From the NCBI GenBank assembly GCA_026874595.1, contig CM049311.1, positions 61,444,453 to 61,508,452 of the forward strand: 64,000 nt of DNA. Direction: 5' to 3'. The stretch is from Sipunculus nudus. Its lineage: Eukaryota > Annelida > Sipuncula > Golfingiida > Sipunculidae. The translations under genes were made by a program, and so were the position numbers. The notes under the pieces were generated by a model. That model did not search any database, was not told the DNA's origin, and saw only the letters and a program-made list of their open reading frames with translations. Shown here in pieces: positions 34,074-46,770 of the stretch. Each line of letters starts with the position of its first letter. Positions within the stretch are counted from its first letter, which is position 1.

Positions 34074-35219
34074 AACTAGAACGTGTATCTTGCTCTAAGA
34101 TGTAAGCTCTGCTGTGTTGTTTGTTGCTGCCAAGTGATACTTGTCACGAATCAATTGATCTGTAAGTAACTGATCTGTCAGTACGCTATTTCATTCAGTA
34201 AAACCCAAGCAGTCTGGCTGTATTTTATAGTAAATAGTTTGCGCTGCTAAGACAATATATATCTTGTTGACATATACACATGTATGTACGTTATATTATT
34301 TTTTTTCATCTAAGAAAGCTAGTGTATACGGACCTGAAATATTATTTAATTGAGAAAACACACTCTCGTTTATAGCTTTTATAGCTTCAGTTTACGCCGC
34401 TTATGCGGGAGCTATCCAAAATCTTATGAAAGTGTGCGAATTTCCAGTGCGAAGTTCTGAAAAGTCAACACCTTGTATAGAAGCCATATCGTGTAGCCTT
34501 ATTTCCTGTGACTTTTGAATGAACAACAGCCTTATGTAGCTTCCTTGAGCTATATGAGGGGTGGATTGGGCCATTTGGAAGCTGGAAAATAAACATGATC
34601 TCGATGCTAACGATCCAGTGGTAAAAACGATGTTTCAAAGAGTGTTTAAACAATTCTTATCTTAAATGTGGAACTACTTAAAGACTGTGCTATGTGTTTT
34701 AAGTTATTTAGAGTAAGAACCGCTGATATTTTTTTTCATTCAAGTTAAGGGACCTATCGATACATATTTTGCATACCTATGTGTTGTTATACGTGGTTGT
34801 ACGTATGCTCGGTTACAAGTAAGTAAATATAAGGACTGATGCGATCCTGGGCGAGTTCAAGCATTTATTTTTGTGATGTCATTTTTCATTAAACATTCAA
34901 GTGATTTATTGGCGTAATTTGTCATTCGATAAGAGCAGGTTGCCCTTACCAAGTGACGGACCGGGTTGCCTTTAGTCAACGTGGAAAAGTAGAGATTGGG
35001 AGGTTTTGATGGCGCACTCAACGTATAAGCACTCAGGCACACAAAAAAATCACAAGTCAGCGGTTAAATTGCAAGAGTATATTAAAAGATACAGAGTAAA
35101 AAATCACCTACCAGATCGTGTTCCCAGCCTAATACGCCTCACTAGATACACTAGATAAACCTTTAGTAAAAGCAGAGTCTCTAACAGTCTCTAGGTCTTC
35201 TGGACTAGTGATCCTGGAC
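34074..35219. other. No supported gene
   Basis: AT-rich sequence with short ORFs on both strands; no domain, exon signal or repeat recognised. Confidence 0.6.
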
Positions 35220-35405
35220 CCCCGCTAGCGGCACCTCACTGCACCTCACTGGACACACGCTGCAAGCACCTCACTGGACACTACTGGCAGCACCTCACTG
35301 GACCTCGCTGGACAGTGCCTCACTGGGAACGCCTCACTGGAAAGAACCTCACTGAACAGCACCTCGCCGGAAAGTACCTCCCTGGACAGCACTTCACTGG
35401 ACACA
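35220..35405. repeat. Minisatellite CAGCACCTCACTGGA
   Basis: About 10 diverged copies of a 15-20-bp unit related to AGCACCTCACTGGACA, with variable spacers. Confidence 0.85.
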
Positions 35406-37929
35406 GACTTACATCACGTCTATGGCTTATCTGTATTCATGAGCATGCTGAATACTAAATAAGCTGGAAACAAAAATACACTAAACCAACGGCAAGCACT
35501 ACAACAATAGCATAATTGGACCTGCAGCGCACTCTCTAACACCTTTACTGAATGACGCCATTTTTTAAGATAACAATTCTCTGACCGGCGCGTCAATTCT
35601 AGCTCAGGAAATACAAATGTACAGCTAACCCGGTACAGTGAACCCGAGAAATGAAAATAAAACAAAATGACACGATCCATTTCATGACACCCACTGTGCA
35701 TGCTTACTTAAGAATCTACACTGAGAGTCACGTCTGATAGTAATCTCTCACACAGACACACCAGTGGGTATGTTATTGGATGCCATTTTTTTTCGGGAAA
35801 CCGGAAGATCCATTTGGCATGCGCAAGGAATTCCCTCCAGCAAGTTTAATCCGACAGGAAGCAAATGAAAGTAAATGGATTTCCGGAACAACCTGCATGG
35901 TGACAAGAAAACACAATTACCCAAATTGGCCTAAAAAATGCCCGGCCAAGCGCAGACCATTAGCTAAATGTATCATGGTCTTATACCCCTGTAACAGGTT
36001 TTCTTGTATAGAACTTGTGGAAAGGACAAGTCTGATACTAAATTATCAACCTTGTGTGAAGATACACTTCCCGATCAAAACGCAACCATAATTTGTCCAT
36101 GAATGACAGCCAAAAATGGATGGACAACCTGTACGCGACCATTTTCGATCGGACGTTTGGTAACATACTTCATCTATCGGGAACTTGATAACATTTCCGT
36201 TCTTACCTCATGTAACCTTAAGTACCATCACATATTACTTAGACTCGCCTGCTAGTTTATAAAGCGTTTTTTTCTCTGTCGTATTTATGTGTTTAAGTGA
36301 AAACATGTGACAATATTTTTCTGTCCTTTCAAAGGAAATACTGAGCATATGATGATGCAGATATCGGGAACGTATAGGCGTTTCCTGAAAAAGTAACGTT
36401 TAATTTGCCAAGATGTCCTTCATAGCTCTATTATCTGACATAAAAACATATTCTGTGCATCAGCCCCGCTTAGTTGTAATCGAGCATGTATATGCGTACT
36501 TTCCAGTTTAGGTGACAAGTGAGAGAAAGTGTACTGGGGATTTAACACTGGCATCAGGTGTTAGAGACCTCTGTCAAGAAATGGTGCAACATTTTGTGAC
36601 ATCCTGTTCTTTACACAACTCCAACGGTTCAAATATGCAGATCTTTGATCCTGATATAGAGGTAGGGTTATGTTGAGCAGTTAAACTTTCAGTTTAGCCA
36701 TCACCTTTCCCGTTCATGGATTAACGAGTTCATTTATGGCGAGGGTCCCTGGCCTCCTCAAAAAGCCAACCAAGTTTTCATTCTTTTTTCCTTTTGTTTT
36801 TGTTTGCAGTTCGTCCGTTTGAGCCCGTGTCCTTATACCCGCATATTCATGCATTATAAGGAAAACACTGTATGGGGAAAGTTAAATCTTGCTATTAACA
36901 GAATCACTGAGAGACGGTTTTTTCAAAGATGTTGAAAGTGTTAAACAATTTGTTTTAAATCCACAAATTATGTTTTCGATGTGGATTAACATAGTCATTG
37001 TTAAAGTATGCGGATGCACAGAAGTTTTAATGGATTTCTCACAGGTCAAATATTTGTTGATAATTTGATTAACATCTGGGGGATTTTGTGTAATGTGACC
37101 AAAGGGACCTACCTCTGTTCATGAAATGGATATACATGTTTATCCATAGTCTGTAACAATATCACGGTAAATTCATTTTAGTTTCCTTTCAACCACTCTT
37201 TTTCTGGTCATGTACCAAGACTGTTTAACTTGTGTAAGAATGTCAACCCGTGACGACGGTAGTTTTTATAGTTTCACAAGTATCAGATAATCATACTTCA
37301 ATTTCGGGAAATCTATAGATTAAGTGTATAGAGGCTCATTTATTGGTAATTTTACGGAGAATTGGTTCCATCGTCCGGCCGGTGTAATTCTCCGTCTCTC
37401 GTTGTTATGAATTAAACTTATCTAAAACATATATTATGCGCCCAGTATGCACTGGTTGACTTTTATTTAAGCTTGTTAGAAATGTTGCCCCTGTTCAGGT
37501 TTATGATGCTATGTGATCCCGGATAAACTCACTGTTATAGGTGGACTGCCTGGACATGATCCAGTGATAAAAGTCGTTCCTAACAATCGTTATATATTAT
37601 ATTCCAAATGTTCTTAAATCAAAACGCAGCAACACAAAATACAAAAACAACAATTACTTCGACAAAGCCTTTAAATTGTGGAGCAGAGTGCTTTCCCACT
37701 GTCAGCCCATACTTGATGCTCCCGGACACAACATATGCCGTCATTGCTCTTGACTATGTAGGTGCAGTTCAATAATAAAAATCCTTTACATTCTGTTCTT
37801 ATCTGGTATGTCATATTCTGGATTTATAAACGGTAACTTTTATTCCGACGCAGAAACCTCGGTGCTAATGTCAATTTTACCTTTCAAAATAATAAGGACC
37901 TGACGTTTGACGCATTGGGTCCCCAACTG
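35406..37929. other. No supported gene
   Basis: An open frame of 103 codons at 35780-36091 (plus) has no recognisable domain and no splice or start context, so I do not call it a gene. Nothing else is supported. Confidence 0.5.
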
Positions 37930-38092
37930 AAAGTAAATGTATAGAGAAAATGAATGGATTTACTATAGCCCTGGTTGGCCCAAAGGAATGTGAAAAGAGT
38001 AAGTGAATGGATTTACTTCAGCCCTGGTTGGCCCAAGAGAAAGTAAGTAACTAGAGTACGTGAATGAATTTACTATAGCCCTGTTTGGGTCT
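37930..38092 (+). repeat. Tandem triplicate, about 60-bp unit
   Basis: Three copies of GAATGGATTTACTATAGCCCTGG-like sequence are separated by GTTGGCCCAA and AAGTAA words, the last copy diverged. Confidence 0.85.
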
Positions 38093-39520
38093 TGTTTTAA
38101 TGCTAAGCTGTAGTAAAACCATATATATTTCCTATTTTTATATGTTAAACTTAATCTTAAGTAAAATTTAATTATGATAAATTATTTTAACATGTGGCTA
38201 ATCACAGGCATGGTATTCAAAAGGTATATCAAAGAGTGATTTGAAGAGTAATTTAACTTCACTGTATTAGGGCCAGAATTTTGTGTAATGAGTTACCAAT
38301 CCCCCTTTTTCTTGCACTTGTCACGTTATGCAGATAGCAAACTCTTAGGCAAAAGTTTATATCAGACTATAGCCTTAAAGTTGTCTAAAATAGGCCATGA
38401 TCTCAGCTTTTTTAATACCAATACAGGATAATGTATAGACTCTTCATCTGCCGAACCTCATTGGCCTCAGCGAGAATTATCCAAATCATATGATGTCCTC
38501 ACTAGTTAATCACGTGGTTACGCATGAGTGGACAAGTCATGTTTTATTGGACCAACTCTGGTTTTGCGTCAGATGACATGACGTTTCATCTTGGTCTTTT
38601 TTTTAAACATGTGAGCACCCGCCCCTTTTTTCCTGACCTGTTTGCAAGAGCACCGTGGTTATGGTATAGTCATTCCCTGGTTGTCATGCCTCAGGACGGT
38701 TTCACGTACATGAATTGACCTCGTGGATATGAAGAAAATGTATATATTTTTGCGTTCTGTTATATGTACATGGTGTCTGAGCTCTTTCAGTCAAGCTGAA
38801 GTACAAGTTCAAAACTGACTCTTAAATTAAAGGTTCACCGATCTGTTTATATACTAGTATGTTATACGGACAGGTACAATTTAATCAAATCTTATACAAA
38901 TTAATTATTTGCCCAAAGAATACCACTATTTGGTTTAAACCCGAAAGAGAGTCACTATATGAAGCGGGCTGTTTGACAGACACTCACGTCTAGTTTGCAC
39001 CAGGAAGGTTATTATCCGATAATGAACAAACCTTGGTGCAGGTATAAACATTTGACACTATCAAATCAGGCGAATCAGGAACACACGTGACATTCGGTTA
39101 CCCAAAGTAAAAATTTCCCAACAAAGTACCGGATTATAATTCATAAGAGGGGGAAATGAATCCTTTGTCGATATAAATACGCGTATATAGAATGTAAGAT
39201 TAACAATGCTGTGAAGCAGTTCAACCAATAAGACAACGATCACTGAAAGCAATCTAAGGTAAGCGGAGCCTTAAAATAACGACCACTTTTTCAGTATCCC
39301 GATCCTTTTTTTTACATCAGACCTTACTAAGACGACTACCTAGAAAATGCTACCAATTTATCTTTATTGGCGGTCCTATTTTCGAGGTTTCTTTGTATCC
39401 AAGAGGCAATAATGTATGAGAACATAGCATTCTAACAATATATATTTTTTTGTGATTGTCAACTTGGATAATTTTAATTTTAATACAAACAGGACATTTA
39501 ATCAGATTTTCCCCCGGGGC

Positions 39521-39575
<55 letters not shown>

Positions 39576-39866
39576 TATGGTCAAGGAAACGTAACCGAAA
39601 GGAGGCACAATGGAATTCTGTGTTTGCATCATCATGACATGGTCGATAAATGTGTGTGACGTCATACCAGGAACAGGAAGCTCTCTAAACCAGCTCTCAC
39701 GATCAAGGTTGATTACTATGTCATTTCTCACAAATTCGTCTAATAGCTGAAATGCGCTTATAACGAAAGGTTGGTAATTTTCCGTTTCGAAATGAATAAT
39801 GGAACAGGATGTATTGGGCAAGATCATGGATATACGTAAACCGATTAAATTTTGGTTTGATATACG

Positions 39867-39906
<40 letters not shown>

Positions 39907-40122
39907 TTCAAGAGCTGCCTGAATTATTAGATTGTGTCATTTTAAGCACCTGCTGTGTATTCATTTTGAACACTTGCTGGTATATAATTTTGAATATTCG
40001 ATGCATACAGATTGTGGCTGCACGCGTCATCAGGTTTTATAACCTAGCAATCGGAACGCAGGAGTGGTACAACCTGGTTGACATCAGGATGATCGAGCGA
40101 AAGCCCCTGTCTCGTATAGTCC
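38093..40122. other. No supported gene; two (TA)n tracts
   Basis: (TA)n tracts at about 39526-39572 and 39869-39902 produce spurious isoleucine/tyrosine-repeat ORFs on both strands. Nothing else is supported. Confidence 0.6.
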
Positions 40123-40203
40123 GAAACCGGTATGGAATTCTGTGGAAGTAGTTAGTTAAGCAAGCATTATGAATGGAGGCGGTTAACTCCACCAAAAAAA
40201 ATA
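40123..40203 (+). repeat. Dispersed repeat, copy 2
   Basis: Partner of 1-90, same orientation, ending in an A-run. Confidence 0.7.
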
Positions 40204-40259
40204 TATAAATTACCACAGGGGTCAAGGTAAAAAAATTGGTTTGAAGCCTTTAAAAAAAA

Positions 40260-40317
40260 TTGTTACGGCGCAAAAAAAAGGGGGGGGGGGGGGTCAGAAC
40301 CCTCTGAATCCGCCACT
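40260..40317. repeat. G-run with AATCCGCCACTG end
   Basis: A8 then G14 (about 40281-40294), then TCAGAACCCTCTGAATCCGCCACTG. This matches the right end of the element at 29345-29510. Confidence 0.55.
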
Positions 40318-41580
40318 GACCACCCAAGTGTTAATAAAACAAAAGGTCTGTGCGTTATATAGGCCTACCCACGAGCGTTCTGACGACTAATCATAAATAC
40401 TTAGCATCTCACCCAGTTAGTCAGCCCAGCCACGCGAATATGTGGATGTTGGGAAAGTAACATGTTTATTCTGGAATATATAAATATAGCGCGCTCTTAC
40501 ATAAATTTTGAAATTTATAAATATTTACGGTATGACTTTGTCACATATACCTTGGGTCGCGGTGATCATATAGGCTTATTTGATGGGCGACACGTTCTTT
40601 TCCACATGAATTAGGAAAGTTCCTGACGAATCAACGAGGAAGTAGTCTGTTAAAGTTAAACATACATGAACTTTCTGAAGTATCATTCATCTTGGTCGTG
40701 ACATGAAAATGCTGACATTGTTATTTACGATAAATGTATGTTACACTTCTGTGTGTCATGGTCAGATTGCAAGATGGAAGTGAGGGCTTTCCAAATTAGC
40801 CTATATGTCCTTTAATGGAATCTTCAATGCATGTACCCATGACGTTGAATATTGAAGAAACGGTATTTTAACTCGGTATCTGCGATCAACGGATCCGATG
40901 AACGCACATCATTGCCGAAGGTACGTATCATGCCGAACCTGAATTAAAATGTCAAAAATAGTTTAGAGTACTTTAGACGAATGCAATGAACGGACGTATT
41001 ATATTTTTTTCGGATTAACTTCAAGTTGAACCGACATAACACAATCCATGTGTTAATAACGTACCCCGACCAAAAGTTGCATCCGATAACTCGCCTACAC
41101 AGCGCCCCAACCATATCAGACTCATACCAGCAGGCGTGTCAAGTATATATGTACACACAGACGCCCGGCTTGGTCTGTTGATAACAAAGGCTAGGGCAGG
41201 CCTATATTTTATCACTGGTGTTGTTCCTCCAGCAGGGCTACTTATGTAGCACCTGATAAAGAGAAATGATATAGATGACAGGGACACCGGCTATGCGCTT
41301 AGCCCTTTGGGGATTTCCAACGTCAATGTGTCACGTGAGATTCATGTCATGTGATCATGGAGTTGTAAAACACTGTGGACCGCGCGTTGGTATGACCTTT
41401 CCATAAGGCATAAACTATGCGCAGATACAGATACAACTCATGCTAAAAATGTAATCTATTTCGTAGTATATTTCAAATGAGTGAACATTATTAACCCTCT
41501 TAAACCTTGATAAATTAACTACCTCTTCATGTAATTCTGCGTATAATTATATACAAAGTTTTAATTAATTGATATGGGTG
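40318..41580. other. No supported gene
   Basis: AT-rich sequence; no domain, repeat or exon signal recognised. Confidence 0.6.
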
Positions 41581-41586
41581 GGTTTT

Positions 41587-42980
41587 AGCTCAGCTGACTG
41601 TAAGTCAACTGAGGTATAGGAACGGCGCTTTGTCCATCGTCCGTCCGGTCGTCCGTTAGCAGGGCACAAATCATAACTGCTGGTCCTAAAAAATCTCCTT
41701 TGAAACCTGAAATTAGATCACTGCAACCTATATTCTCTGAGCTATTGGGCTTGTAAATACCCCCCCCCCCCAAATAAAAAAATTGATACAACCTCCAATA
41801 TCTTGATAATAAATGCATGGATTGTGATGAAACTTACCTTTAATATTGACCATGACTAGTTTTGTCAGTTCCCGAAAAGTGGTGGCGCCACCCGTATTTT
41901 CTCTTATTTTTACGAATATTTTAATATTTTTTTTACTGTAAAATGACATCAATCATGTCAGTTTCTCAGCTATGATTCCATCTAGTGTCCCATAACCTGG
42001 TATGTTTATTGATCACAAGTGGATGCCCTATAGTAATCACCCTGTCTGTCTGTTTGTTCATCTGTCTGTCTGTCTGTCCATCCATCCGTCCATTCACACA
42101 AATTTGTTTCCAGATAATAACTCCAGGTTTTATGGACATGGGGATTTCAGACATGACTTACACATGGCCCACCACTAAAGAAAGAACCTTTATAATTATT
42201 GGGTCATGAGGTCAAAGGTCAAGGTCACAAGACTCACTTATTTAAAAAAAAGATTATGGCTGCATTTTAAGCCAAGCTTTTCATCCCAAACTTTCAAACT
42301 TGCACATTTAGCTGACTTGCCAGTATAGGGAGAGCAAAAATGAATTTGGGGTCACAAGGTCAAAGGTCAAGGTCACAGGGGCAATCTGTTTACAAATTAG
42401 TTTCCAGATGATAACTCCAGTTAACTCCAACTCACCTGCCAATAGGGGAAGATCCTTTTTGATTTAGGGTCATAGGGTCAAAAGTCAAGGTCAAAGGTGG
42501 GCCCATCCATTTACAAACTAGTTTATGGATGATAGTGCTGCTTTGGCTAGACAGATTGGCTTCAAACTTGATTTATTAATGACCCTTCACTTAAGTAAAA
42601 AAAAAAATTGATTTTCAGGGTCCAGAGGTCAAAGGTGACGGTCACAGGAGCCATATCTTTAAAATGATTGTGGATCCAATGTAAATCAAACTTTTCATCC
42701 CAAACTTTCCATCTTTCACACATGACTTACTTGCCCAAAGTGGGAGAAATCTGTAGATTTTGAAGCTACCTACTCGGAGGTCAAGGTCACTGGAACCGCA
42801 TTTTAAAGAAGATTGTTACAATAATCTAAATGCTGCAAGTTCAAGCATTATAAGTTCTCAGATTTTTGTTGGTCACAAGGTCATTGGTTAAGGTCACAGG
42901 ACCGTCATGCATAAACATTTTTCTTTAAAAATATCCTTATAGACAAATACAGCTGAGCGTCGCGACCCATGGGTCCCTAG
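41587..42980 (+). mobile_element. Helentron-like nonautonomous element with GGTCA arrays (copy b)
   Basis: The left terminus AGCTCAGCTGACTG follows a T-run. The first 400 bp include a CCGTCCGGTCGTCCG block and one GGTGGCGCCACC monomer in inverse orientation to 32290-34073. The right 750 bp is a tandem series of about 150-bp units, most with a GGTCA cluster. The right end is CAGCTGAGCGTCGCGACCCATGGGTCCCTAG. The terminal GCTCAGCTG and CAGCTGAGC are inverted, and a palindrome sits just inside the 3' end. No ORF of transposase size exists, so it is nonautonomous. Confidence 0.7.
42209..42227 (+). promoter_or_regulatory. Nuclear-receptor half-site cluster (DR1 plus DR0)
   Basis: AGGTCAAAGGTCAAGGTCA contains AGGTCA three times: a perfect DR1 (42209-42221) followed directly by a third half-site, which also makes TCAAGGTCA (42219-42227), the extended half-site used by ERR and SF-1-type receptors. 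Similar clusters lie at 42357, 42488, 42626 and 42778. Binding in vivo is not shown by sequence. Confidence 0.6.
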
Positions 42981-43254
42981 TTATTCTCTGTTAGATGTTA
43001 TGTATATGGATAATATGAATCATTTACTAAGATGTATGGACAGTTTGATTAAACATGTTCCTAAATACCGTGGTCAGGGCAGTTTTTCGGTTTATTATTT
43101 TTGGCTGTTCTTTTGAATATTATACATTGTGATTATTACGTTGATAAATGTAAGAACACTGATATTTATTTCACATTTTTTTGTGAGGTGGGGGGTGGAG
43201 GGGGGTGGGGGGGGGGGGTGAGGTGACTTGCAGGTATTGGACGCTTATCAAAGT

Positions 43255-43283
<29 letters not shown>
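42981..43283. other. No gene; G-rich and (TA)n tracts
   Basis: A G-rich tract (about 43189-43219) and a (TA)n tract (about 43256-43285). Confidence 0.7.
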
Positions 43284-43285
<2 letters not shown>

Positions 43286-43820
43286 TGTATTATTTTATCT
43301 TCTTGAAAGATGAAAATCAAAATAAAAATGTATGATGCGGGGGGTTAAAATTGACACGGGCGGTGCCTGAGAACCATACCTTTTATTTTTTTTTGTCTTA
43401 CAATGAATGGACTAGGCAAAAAAAAAGGTTTGGTTCTCAGTAGCCGTGACAAACACGACTCAGGGTCCTTCTACTCTGGCAGGGCAGGGATGTCAGAGGG
43501 CCGATCTGGCGCTAGGTTCTCAGGCACTTTTTAAGAAATCCGTGCGGGCGATATTATTGTTTGTACCTTTTTGTATGTTTTGATAAAAATGTCATACGAT
43601 CAGGGAAAAGCATGAAAATAACAGAAATTATTTTTACTAAACAGGTTAAAGCACCACATGAAAAAGGAAATCTTATCAAAATTGTATTATTTAATCTTCT
43701 TGAAAGATGAAAATCAAAATAAAAATGTATGATGCGGGGGGGGGGGGGGGGGGGTGGGTTAAAATTGACGCGGGCGGTGCCTGAGAACCATACATTTAAT
43801 TTTTTTGTCTTACAATGAAT
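43284..43820 (+). repeat. Direct repeat pair of about 130 bp
   Basis: 43284-43415 and 43680-43820 are near-identical (ATTGTATTATTT, CTTGAAAGATGAAAATCAAA, GTATGATGCGGGG, GGGCGGTGCCTGAGAACCAT, TTGTCTTACAATGAAT). The second has its G6 grown to G19. Confidence 0.85.
43363..43527. mobile_element. 165-bp MITE-like element with 13-bp terminal inverted repeats
   Basis: GTGCCTGAGAACC (43363-43375) and GGTTCTCAGGCAC (43515-43527) are perfect inverted repeats enclosing a noncoding interior. The left end alone recurs at about 43778 in the second direct-repeat copy. Confidence 0.65.
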
Positions 43821-44661
43821 ATTTCTTTTTTCCCGATGCAACCTTGAAACCACAAGCAACTCATATGTATGCAGTTACTCATGTTTATTTGAAATATATA
43901 AAGTGCATATAAAGTGTTCCTTATAAATAAATTGCTGATGGTCAGTGGAAGGATTACAAGGGAAGCTATAGATATGTAAACGTCACATGCGTGCATAACG
44001 TTTTCCCAAGCCACTATTTTCAGACCCCTATTGTTATTTTGAGTTAATTTGTCAGCATGTAATACCCGCGTGCTCGGAGGGTGGATAAGGCTGACTCTGA
44101 TCCAGGCACCTGTCAGCTGCAGCTTGGCATGTGACAAAACATAACAGTATGGGAATTTACCGAGATCAGACGTCCACATTTCGGCCCCTTTTTACAAACA
44201 TCATTGATATCTGCGGAAAAGTATTACAATTATACGTCCGCGCGCTGTCTAACTGCTAACAGCAATACCTTCGTAGGCAAGTAAGTACTGACATTTCAAT
44301 CATTTGTTGCAATCGCATATTTTCCCATATAGCCATTGTATATTTAAATTTATTTTACCTTAAGTTGATCGAGCATGAAAACGAATCAGCCATTTTACGT
44401 CTAAATATGGAAAATAATATGCAAATAAGATATGTAACTGCTGATAAAGTATGTGACAGTGAGTATATCTAGTATTTACCATATCAAGATAGATCGATTC
44501 GAGACGAGACGAGACTAGACTAGACTAGATGAGCCAACATATAAACCGACGGTCTCACTGATGGAGGCAAAAATATGAAGTTTGTAACACGGGTATAGGA
44601 TAGATCTAAAACCGTTTTTGTACAAATAATGTCTGTGTGGATCGAACCTATGTCCAAAACG
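43821..44661. other. No supported gene; short microsatellite
   Basis: A GAGAC/TAGAC run lies at 44501-44529. The rest shows no domain or repeat that I recognise. Confidence 0.55.
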
Positions 44662-45201
44662 CAGTGATGCAGGACGCGAGTGCGAAGTTGGACTCAAGTC
44701 TGGAGTCACGTACACCTATTTAGTGACTGGGACTTGTCCTCGATGGTCCTGGACTCGGACTTGTACTCAGACTCAGAGGTAAGGACTCGAAGGATCAGGC
44801 CGAGTCCATCTCGAGTCAAATACTGAAAAAAATTCTGTCACATATTATAAAGACTTACGTACATGTGGGAACTACTAACAGAATATAACGAAATAATAAC
44901 ACTAAATATATATATACCAAGCTTAGCTCGGCATCTGGAGCTATAAATATAATTATTCTATAACATAAAAGATGATTGAACTATCTTAAACATGTACATG
45001 CACATGATATTCTGATATTTCCATCTTAATTATATATTTAAAATGGTTATGGGTATTTGTATTGGACTCGGATTCGGGTTTCATATGACTCGGACTCGAA
45101 GTAGGTGGATGTGGACTCGAACCTCAAGGACTCTGACTTGAACTATAACTGGACTCGGGCTTGCACTAGGACTCGGTGGTGTGGACTCGACTGCATCACT
45201 G
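44662..45201. mobile_element. 540-bp MITE-like element with GGACTCG repeats
   Basis: CAGTGATGCAG (44662-44672) and CTGCATCACTG (45191-45201) are perfect 11-bp terminal inverted repeats. Subterminal parts on both sides are rich in diverged GGACTCGGACTTG words. CAGTG-type ends are seen in hAT elements, but no 8-bp target duplication is visible, so the superfamily is open. Confidence 0.65.
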
Positions 45202-45985
45202 TTATATCACAAATTTGAGACAATTTGAGTGACCTTTGCGGGACGTGTTCAAGTTTTGCTGAATGGTCCTTGGACAGACCAGGCTGCCACACCTGACATA
45301 CATATACTCAATTTAGGGCTTGATATAGACTGTTATACATGTAGTCCATTTTGTGCTCGTTAACTCGCAAGTCACCCTTCTTTAGTAGCTTCACCCACGT
45401 GTTATCAGATTAAAAAAAGAGAGATATCAGGTATCATTCGACATTGATCCAAGGAGCTTGAACCTCATTCATCTGGTCTACCCCGACTGTGGTTGTTCTT
45501 CTATAAAGTGACTTTAGTTGTGGATGCCTTCTTTCATGTCGGAAGTTCAGTTGAACGGTATAGCATAACGTACTGTTTAAATATACACAGATTTAAAAAT
45601 ATGTACAAATTCTCCCGTCAATCAGTGGACAAGTCGTCAACGTGAGAGATGAAAACAGAATTTCATAGCGAGTTTTATTATAACCAATCTTAATGGATAC
45701 ATTCTGTAAGTGGTAAGCACTGATTTTTGTATAAACAAGGCTCCTTTAGGGTTGTGACAATCATTTGGTCCTTAATTCTAGCCTTAACCCCGATCTTATT
45801 ACCTATAACGTCCTCCCGGGTCGCGATGAGTACAGATCTTGACTTGTGTCATATATGTTGACTGTAAAATTGGGTGTGGAGAAAAAATTCGGTATAATAG
45901 TGAGCTTGTTAAGTGGTTTTTGTGGTATTGGGCTTGTATTTACCCACATTCTTGTGCCAGCCGTGCACAATCGCTAAATCCTTAT
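45202..45985. other. No supported gene
   Basis: Short ORFs only; nothing recognised. Confidence 0.55.
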
Positions 45986-45989
45986 ATAG

Positions 45990-46770
45990 CTGCCACAGGT
46001 ACTCGTTTCCAGCACTACAATGGCCTACAAACCGAAAACACATTGAGTATGGGCGATATACCCATAAAAAAGAACAAGGTAATGAACTCCACCGCTAAGC
46101 GGGCAAGATAATTTTTTTTCACAAGTCTGAATTCCTGAGAATTATCCGCTTCACAAGCATGATCACGCGCCTTTTTGTTGAAAACATCCTTATTTACAAG
46201 ATTAAACTACTAAATATAAAAGTTCCCCACACTAACCGCGAATTCCAGAACGTTTATTTCAGCTGCGACACCGTCATTTGTAATGTATACATTTACTTGT
46301 TGCGGAAGTTGACGTCATCCCGGGCTTAATGTATGTTATGGTTATAGAACAGACGTTAATGTATACAAAACAAGTGATATAATGGTCCTGGTTGTGTTTG
46401 CATGCCATGCCCACTGATTTTCAACTTCATTGACAATTTGACAGCTGTTTGAATTCTGCGCCTAAAAGAGATTTAGAAAACAACTGGTACCATGCAGCCA
46501 ATCACAGACGCCAGCTCAGGGGGACATCCATTCAGCCCGGGGTGACGTCAACTTCCGCAACTAGTAAATGTATACATTACAAAGGCGCGTGATCATGCTT
46601 GTGGGCGGATAATTCTCCGGAATTCAGACTTGTGAAAAAAAGTTGTCTTGCCCGCGTAGCGGTGGAGTACATAACCTTGTTCTTTTAAAATGGATATATC
46701 GCCCATACTCAATGTGTTTTCGGTTTCTAGGCCATTGTAGTGCTGGAAACGAGTGCCTGTGATAGTTGCT
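45990..46770. mobile_element. Fold-back element with about 240-bp inverted arms
   Basis: The left arm (45990-46180 and 46272-46330) and the right arm (46535-46770) are inverted copies, sharing ACTCGTTTCCAGCACTACAA, CATTGAGTATGGGCGATATA, GATCATGCTTGTG and ATGTATACATTTACT. About 90 bp in the left arm is absent from the right. Each arm carries TGACGTCA (left near 46309, right near 46542), the consensus CRE. The interior of about 200 bp is noncoding. Both arms read a similar short peptide because they are the same DNA, not because it is a gene. Confidence 0.8.

Noticed and set aside
35780-36091. 103-codon plus-strand open frame
   Set aside because: No recognisable domain or splice context; could be an exon but nothing supports it.
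39498-39911. 137-codon minus-strand open frame with isoleucine-tyrosine repeats
   Set aside because: The repeats are translated (TA)n microsatellites.
45839-46111. Similar peptides at 45913-46098 and 46593-46860
   Set aside because: They are the two arms of one inverted repeat, so the similarity is at DNA level.
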